DNA from: DASUPK01 sp963763955
GTDB taxonomy: Bacteria > Actinomycetota > Thermoleophilia > Solirubrobacterales > 70-9
Reading direction: 5' to 3'
DNA length: 64,000 bases
Assembly: GCA_963763955.1 (NCBI GenBank)
Contig: CAVXQP010000012.1
Span: 1-64,000, forward strand
In this document: positions 59,345-64,000 of the stretch, piece after piece
Position numbering within the stretch: position 1 is the first letter of the stretch
Layout: every line of letters starts with the position of its first letter
Position numbers and translations under genes: made by a program
Notes under the pieces: generated by a model
Database searches by the model: none
The model's input: only the letters and a program-made list of their open reading frames with translations
What the model was told of the DNA's origin: nothing

Positions 59345-62229
59345 CCGCGCAGCCGCTCCTGATCGGGGTCATAGAAGGGAGTCGTCTGCACCTGCGCCTT
59401 CAGCCTCTGCCCGTTGTCGGCGAGGGTGATCTCGCTCCCGTCCTCCGCCAGCGCCGCCGGGACCCAGGCCATCCCGATGGTCTTCTGGAGCTTCGGGGAG
59501 AAGCGAGAGGACGTGACCCGCCCGACCGGCTGGTTCCCGTTGCCGACGACCGCGGCGCCCTCGGTCGGTACCGCCCCGTTGGCCATTGTGAAGCCGACCA
59601 GCTTGTTCTCGTCTCCCCGCTCCTGGACCAGCTCCAGTGCCCAGCGACCGATGAAGTCCTCCTCCTTGTCGAGCTTCACGATCCACGGCATCGCGGCCTC
59701 GAGCGGATTGGACTCGGCGTCAGTGTCCTGGCCGACGAGGATGTGCATCTTCTGCAGGCGCAGAACCCGCTGCGGCTCGAGACCGAATGGCCTGATCCCA
59801 TATGGCTTCCCGGCGTCGGTCAGGGCGTCCCAGAGATCCTCGGCCAGCGCGCCCGGGCAGTGCAGCTCGTATCCCAACTCGCCCACGAAGCCGATCCGCA
59901 GCAGCAGGCACGGCACCCCCGCGATGTGGGCGCGCTTCCCGTCCAGGTAGCTGAACGCGTCGTTGGAGCAGTCGAGGTCGGTGAGACCCGAGAGGATTTC
60001 GCGCGAGTAGGGCCCGGCGAGGTTGAACGCGGACAGGCCCTGGCTGACATCGGTGAGGTGGACGTCCAGCCCCCATTCCGCGAGCCACCAGGCAAACCAG
60101 GCCTCGACGGCATCGGCACCGCTCGAGGTCGTGGTGACGTAGAACGACTCTTCATCGAGGCGGCAGATCGTGCCGTCATCGGAGATTCGCCCAGCGTCGT
60201 CGCCCAGCACCCCGTAGCGGATCCGGCCCGGCTTCAGGTTGTCGAACCGGTTGGGGTAGAGCAGGTTCAGGAACCTGTCGGCTTCGGGGCCGCGGACGAT
60301 CAGCTTCCCGAGGGTGGAGACGTCGATCAATCCGGCCCCATCGTGAACGGCCATCGTCTCGGCCCTGGGATCGCCGTAGTCGTAGGGGCGGCGCCAGTCG
60401 CCCGCCCAGAGGACGTCTCCCCCGAGCTCGCGGTGACGACCGTGGACGGCGGAGCGCTTGGCCGGCTCGAAGGGCCGGCCCGCCATCACGCCCATCGGCA
60501 CGCTCGACCACGGCGGCCTCGCCGTGGTCAGGCCAACCTCCTCGATCGGCTGGTCGGTGTGCTCGGCCATCTTGCGGATCGAGGCCAGCTGGCACATCCG
60601 CCCCTGACAGGGGCCCATCGTGACCGTCGTGTAGCGCTTCAGCAACTCCAGCGAGTCGAACCCCTCATCGATCGAGTAGTCGATGTCCTCGGTGGTGACG
60701 TCCTCGCAGAGGCAGGCGAAGCACTTGCCGTGCCCGGGACTCGCGCCGGCGGCGGCGGGAGGCTCCGCTCTGACCCCGTTGTCCGCGGTGCGCTTGAGGG
60801 CCTCCCGGGCGTCTGCGAGCCCGGCGCGGTCGCTCTCGTCGCCGAAGCCCAGGGCGAGGGCCGCCTCGGACCCGGCGATCAGGCCCGACGCCTGGGCGTC
60901 GTCCGGTGAGGAATGGCCGGCGACGGCGCCCGCAGCGAAGACGCCCGGCGGGGTCTCGCCGGGAACGTAGGCGCCGCTGACCGGATCCCAGCGCGCCTTG
61001 GCGCCGGCCTGAAGGAGGAGCGAACCCGACGGAACGCTGCCCCCGGACACCGCGACCAGGTCGCAATCGACGCCGCGATCGGTGTCGGCGTCGGGCTGAC
61101 CGTCAGCGCCGAGCGTGGCGACGACCACTCCCTTGACCCGCTTGCGCCCGAAGGCCCTGACGACGACTGCGCCGCGCAGCAGCTGGATCCCCTCCCTCTC
61201 GATCCCGGAGGACAGCTCCGCATCGGCCCCCTCGGGACGGGCGTCCGCGACCGCCGCCACCGCCACGCCGGCCTCGTGCAGGGCGAGTGTGGACTCGAGG
61301 CCGCGGTCCGTCGTGGTCGCGACCACGGCCCTCTTCCCCGGTCGCACGCCGTAGAGAGAGGCGAGGCGCTCCGCGCCGGAGCACAGCATCACGCCAGGCA
61401 GATCGTTTCCCTCGAACATCAGGGGCTGCTCGATCGACCCGGTGGCGGTGATGTGGGCGTCGGCTCGAATCTGGTGCAACGTGCTGCCGCACCAGACTGG
61501 GACGAGCCCGTCGAAGTACCCGATCGCAGCGGCCGGCGTCAGCACCTCGACCCCGGCGGCGTGCAGGTGCGCTGCCAGCTCCTTAGCCGCGCCGGCCGAC
61601 TTGCCGGCGAGCAGCGCCCCGCCGAGCTCCGGGCCGTCGTCCACCAAGACCACGTCGGCGCCCAGATCCGCGGCCCGCAGCGCCGCTGCCATGCCCGCCA
61701 TCCCGCCCCCGATCACCAGCACGTCCGCGTGGCGGCGGCGGTACTCGGTGTGCCACTCGCGCTCGGCCTGCTTCTTCGGCAGCTTGCCGAGGCCGGCAGC
61801 GTGACGGAGGACCTTCTCGTAGAGCGGCCACAGGCGGCGGGGTCGAATGAAGGTCTTGTAGTAGAAGCCCGGCGGTGTGAGCCGGCTGCCGACGAGATCG
61901 GTCCCCCTCATCAGGTCGAACCGCAGCGAGGGGCTCGCGTTCATGTGCCTGACCTTCATTCCCGGACGCACGGCCTCGGTGCACGCGCGAACGCCCGGCC
62001 AGCCGTCGACCTCGACCAGGCAGTTCGGGCAGTGCCCGGCGCAGCAGAGCAGCCCCCGGGGGCGGTGGTACTTGAAGCTGCGGGAGATCACCCGCCGGCC
62101 GGACGCATGGAGCGCGGATCCGATCGTGTCGCCCTCGTACGCCTCGACGCGCCTGCCGTCGAAGTCGAAAGAGATCGCGCGGCTGGGGTCGATTCGCTGG
62201 TTGGGTCCGGGAGGAAGGCGGTCGCTCAT
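59341..62229 (-). CDS. soxA: Heterotetrameric sarcosine oxidase/N-methylglutamate dehydrogenase alpha subunit
   Basis: A 962-residue multidomain subunit. An N-terminal ferredoxin-like domain holds CCAGHCPNCLVEVDGWPGVR; a pyridine-nucleotide/FAD domain begins VLVIGGGMAGMAAALRAADL; a BFD-like four-cysteine region has CFACLCEDVTTEDIDYSID and TMGPCQGRMCQL; the last 370 residues are a GcvT-like folate domain (GLIDVSTLGKLIVRGPEADR, GFVGELGYELHCPG). The folate domain receives the methyl carbon as methylene-THF. It matches SoxA/MgdC in length and order. It overlaps soxD and soxG by ATGA. Confidence 0.93.
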   Translation of the reverse strand: MSDRLPPGPNQRIDPSRAISFDFDGRRVEAYEGDTIGSALHASGRRVISRSFKYHRPRGLLCCAGHCPNCLVEVDGWPGVRACTEAVRPGMKVRHMNASPSLRFDLMRGTDLVGSRLTPPGFYYKTFIRPRRLWPLYEKVLRHAAGLGKLPKKQAEREWHTEYRRRHADVLVIGGGMAGMAAALRAADLGADVVLVDDGPELGGALLAGKSAGAAKELAAHLHAAGVEVLTPAAAIGYFDGLVPVWCGSTLHQIRADAHITATGSIEQPLMFEGNDLPGVMLCSGAERLASLYGVRPGKRAVVATTTDRGLESTLALHEAGVAVAAVADARPEGADAELSSGIEREGIQLLRGAVVVRAFGRKRVKGVVVATLGADGQPDADTDRGVDCDLVAVSGGSVPSGSLLLQAGAKARWDPVSGAYVPGETPPGVFAAGAVAGHSSPDDAQASGLIAGSEAALALGFGDESDRAGLADAREALKRTADNGVRAEPPAAAGASPGHGKCFACLCEDVTTEDIDYSIDEGFDSLELLKRYTTVTMGPCQGRMCQLASIRKMAEHTDQPIEEVGLTTARPPWSSVPMGVMAGRPFEPAKRSAVHGRHRELGGDVLWAGDWRRPYDYGDPRAETMAVHDGAGLIDVSTLGKLIVRGPEADRFLNLLYPNRFDNLKPGRIRYGVLGDDAGRISDDGTICRLDEESFYVTTTSSGADAVEAWFAWWLAEWGLDVHLTDVSQGLSAFNLAGPYSREILSGLTDLDCSNDAFSYLDGKRAHIAGVPCLLLRIGFVGELGYELHCPGALAEDLWDALTDAGKPYGIRPFGLEPQRVLRLQKMHILVGQDTDAESNPLEAAMPWIVKLDKEEDFIGRWALELVQERGDENKLVGFTMANGAVPTEGAAVVGNGNQPVGRVTSSRFSPKLQKTIGMAWVPAALAEDGSEITLADNGQRLKAQVQTTPFYDPDQERLRG

Positions 62230-62477
62230 TCGGGCAGCCCGACCCAGCTGACCTCGTTCGTGGTGGTGTCGCGATCCGCCACGAACCAGGTTCGGCAACC
62301 TGACCGGTGGTACCACCACTCCCGTTGGACGCCCGCCAGGTTGCGGCGGAAGTAGTTGTACGTGTTCAGCTCCCGCTTGGATGGCTTGCTGGACGGACGC
62401 GGCACTACCTCGCCGCCGAAGACGAAATCGGTGACCTCCCGCGGGCCACAGTTGGGACAGGTGAGAAGGAAGGACAT
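62226..62477 (-). CDS. soxD: Heterotetrameric sarcosine oxidase delta subunit type
   Basis: An 83-residue zinc protein: LLTCPNCGPREVTDFVFGGE gives CPNCG plus a downstream His, and WWYHRSGCRTWFVADRDTT supplies the other ligands. Typical of SoxD/MgdB. It is the first gene of the four-gene operon; the stop overlaps soxA (ATGA). Confidence 0.92.
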   Translation of the reverse strand: MSFLLTCPNCGPREVTDFVFGGEVVPRPSSKPSKRELNTYNYFRRNLAGVQREWWYHRSGCRTWFVADRDTTTNEVSWVGLPE

Positions 62478-62535
62478 GACGCTACGCCGATGGTTGGCCT
62501 GTCAACGGACCTCTCTTTGCGCCATACTAGACAAA

Positions 62536-62544
62536 TTGGTCCAA
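62536..62544. promoter_or_regulatory. TTGG-T-CCAA palindrome in the soxD/ligase divergent gap
   Basis: TTGGTCCAA is a nine-base palindrome within ACAAATTGGTCCAAACC, in the 228-bp region between soxD and the second ligase. It is of the size and symmetry of a GntR half-site pair, so it could be the target of the GntR protein at 54247. Inference. Confidence 0.35.
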
Positions 62545-62705
62545 ACCTGCAAAGAGCCGGAGAATTGGTTGACTGCCGCGCACGCGCGTGGCCCGTTGGG
62601 AGAGCAGATCGACCAGGGCTATGTCGTGGGCGCACATAGGCCGCCGGGCAATCCTGGCGGGGCCGACCATTGCCGGGACGCCCCCTATGTGACATACATC
62701 CAGCT

Positions 62706-64000
62706 ATGAGCACACTTGCGCGCCCGACAGCCGACGACGTTCGCAGGGCGGTGAAGGAGGACGGCATCGAGTTCCTGTTCGCGAACTTCGTGGACATGCA
62801 CGCGAGGCCGAGCGCCAAGCTGATCCCGGCCGAGGAGCTCGAGGGCCTGTTCACCGATGGCGCCGGATTTGCCGGGTTCGCGGCCGGTGACATCGGCCAG
62901 CAGCCGAACGACCCCGACATGATCGCGATGCCCGACGTCGGCTCCTTCACGAAGCTGCCCTGGAAGCCGAACGTCGGCTGGTTCGCCTCCGACGTCACCG
63001 TCGAGGGCGAGGAGTGGCCGTACTGCCCGCGCACGATCCTTCGCCACCAGATGAAGCGCTGTGAGGACGCGGGCTACCAGCTCAAGATCGGCTACGAGCT
63101 CGAGTACTTCCTGCTTCGTAGGACGGATGACGGCGGCATCGAGATCGCCGACGACCTCGACACGCTCGAGCTGCCCTGCTACGACATCCGCGCGCTCACT
63201 CGCTCCTTCGAATTCGTCTCCGAGGTGATCAAGAACGTCAACTCGCTGGGTTGGGAGCTGTACGCGACCGACCACGAGGACGCCAACGGGCAGTTCGAGC
63301 AGAACTTCGGTCCGGCTGACCCGCTGACCAGCAGTGATCGCGCGATCTTCTACCGCTACATGGTGGAGGCGATGGCACAGGAGCGCGGGCTGATCGCGAC
63401 CTTCATGCCGAAGCCCTTCGGGCACCTCACCGGCAACGGCTGCCACATGCATATGAGCCTCTGGGACGGGGACACCAACGTCTTCTACGAAGACCCGAAG
63501 AAGGACACCCGTGGGATGGGGCTGAGCGAGACGGGCTACCACTTCGTCGGCGGGCTGAAGAAGCACGCCAAGTCCTACATCGCGCTGACGGCGCCCGCCG
63601 TGAACTCCTACAAGCGCCTCGTGATCGGTGCACCGGCCAGTGGCGCCACGTGGGCGCCGGCCTACGTCACCTACGGCTGGAACAACCGCACCATGATGCT
63701 CCGCATCCCCGACCACGGCCGAATCGAGGACCGCACCGTGGACGGCGCCTGCAACCCCTACCTGGCGGCGACCGCGGTCCTCGCGGCGGGGCTGGATGGG
63801 ATCGAGAACGGGATCGACCCTGGCGACCCGAGCACGGGGAGCATGTACGAGACCAGCGTCGAGGACCGCAAGAAAATGGGAATCGAGACCCTGCCCGAGA
63901 ACCTGCTCGATGCCACTCGAGAGCTCGAGGGGGACGAGGTGCTTCGCAAGGCCTTCGGCTCGGTCGGGGACGAGGACTACATCGACTACTTCATCCGCTG
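62706..64000 (+). CDS. Type III glutamine-synthetase-like ligase (GlnT/GmaS-like), cut by window end
   Basis: 431 codons are present and no stop is reached. LFANFVDMHARPSAKLIPAE, FTDGAGFAGFAAGDIGQQPN, VTVEGEEWPYCPRTIL, IGYELEYFLLRR, TDHEDANGQFEQNFGPADPL and FMPKPFGHLTGNGCHMHMSL match the TIGR03105-type 'type III glutamate-ammonia ligase' group, in which gamma-glutamylmethylamide synthetase falls. It is therefore the better GmaS candidate of the two ligases here. It is divergent from the sarcosine-oxidase-type operon. Expected full length is about 440 residues, so only the end is missing. Confidence 0.88.
   Translation, partial: MSTLARPTADDVRRAVKEDGIEFLFANFVDMHARPSAKLIPAEELEGLFTDGAGFAGFAAGDIGQQPNDPDMIAMPDVGSFTKLPWKPNVGWFASDVTVEGEEWPYCPRTILRHQMKRCEDAGYQLKIGYELEYFLLRRTDDGGIEIADDLDTLELPCYDIRALTRSFEFVSEVIKNVNSLGWELYATDHEDANGQFEQNFGPADPLTSSDRAIFYRYMVEAMAQERGLIATFMPKPFGHLTGNGCHMHMSLWDGDTNVFYEDPKKDTRGMGLSETGYHFVGGLKKHAKSYIALTAPAVNSYKRLVIGAPASGATWAPAYVTYGWNNRTMMLRIPDHGRIEDRTVDGACNPYLAATAVLAAGLDGIENGIDPGDPSTGSMYETSVEDRKKMGIETLPENLLDATRELEGDEVLRKAFGSVGDEDYIDYFIR

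Noticed and set aside
60913..62355. 480-codon plus-strand frame
   Set aside because: Antisense to the alpha subunit gene of the sarcosine-oxidase-type tetramer.
1..64000. CRISPR array or cas genes
   Set aside because: No regularly spaced short repeats with unique spacers were seen; the repeats present are dispersed kilobases apart.
1..64000. Intact insertion sequence or prophage
   Set aside because: No transposase, integrase or phage structural gene is recognisable, despite attachment-like repeats.

Overview
The window is about 64 kb of GC-rich bacterial chromosome. Gene content, GTG/TTG starts, many four-base start/stop overlaps, dodecin, the style of the SCO/CopCD/YcnI/CtaB respiratory block and short 'MSxEN' NTF2-like genes suggest an actinobacterium, probably of the Thermoleophilia (Solirubrobacterales/Gaiellales). 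The lineage is an inference; no rRNA gene is present to confirm it.

Layout. 1-14 kb is an accessory, repeat-rich stretch: an amidase, a lipoprotein/GNAT operon, an NTF2-like gene with decayed relatives, an ABC-2 exporter, dodecin, a patatin-like lipase and several small proteins. 14-31 kb is a copper and terminal-oxidase block: CopC-CopD fusion, YcnI, three SCO1 proteins plus a SCO-like redoxin, a cupredoxin-like protein, cytochrome oxidase subunits II, I and III, CtaG, a TlpA-type thioredoxin, many one-helix proteins, and a CtaB carrying an extra N-terminal membrane half. A 1,025-bp tandem duplication in this block has built a chimeric reading frame. 31-37 kb holds a VOC protein, a cation/proton antiporter coupled to a sensor-like membrane protein, and a GAF/PucR-type regulator divergent from an ammonium transporter. 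37-42 kb is the Amt operon with a class I glutamine amidotransferase, an R2-like oxidase and a ferredoxin.

42-64 kb is the most interesting part. It encodes an aminotransferase, a LysR regulator, a phosphoribulokinase-family kinase, a CitE/malyl-CoA-lyase-type enzyme, two glutamine-synthetase-like ligases, a three-piece glutamate-synthase-like enzyme (class II amidotransferase, GXGXG and FMN/FeS subunits on separate genes), a coupled 147-aa protein of unknown function, two tandem FAD amine oxidases, a GntR regulator, a cyclodeaminase-family protein, formate-THF ligase, and a complete sarcosine-oxidase-type tetramer (B, G, A, D). This set matches the N-methylglutamate route of methylamine use (GmaS, MgsABC, MgdABCD) followed by tetrahydrofolate-linked C1 oxidation. 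Substrate assignment remains an inference.

Two cautions. Many otherwise conserved genes (cox, amt, the amidotransferase, mgs-like genes) are split by single-base shifts, usually one extra base, which look more like sequence errors than true decay. The first 31 kb also carries a dispersed repeat ending in the 3' half of a tRNA, in five same-strand copies plus fragments.
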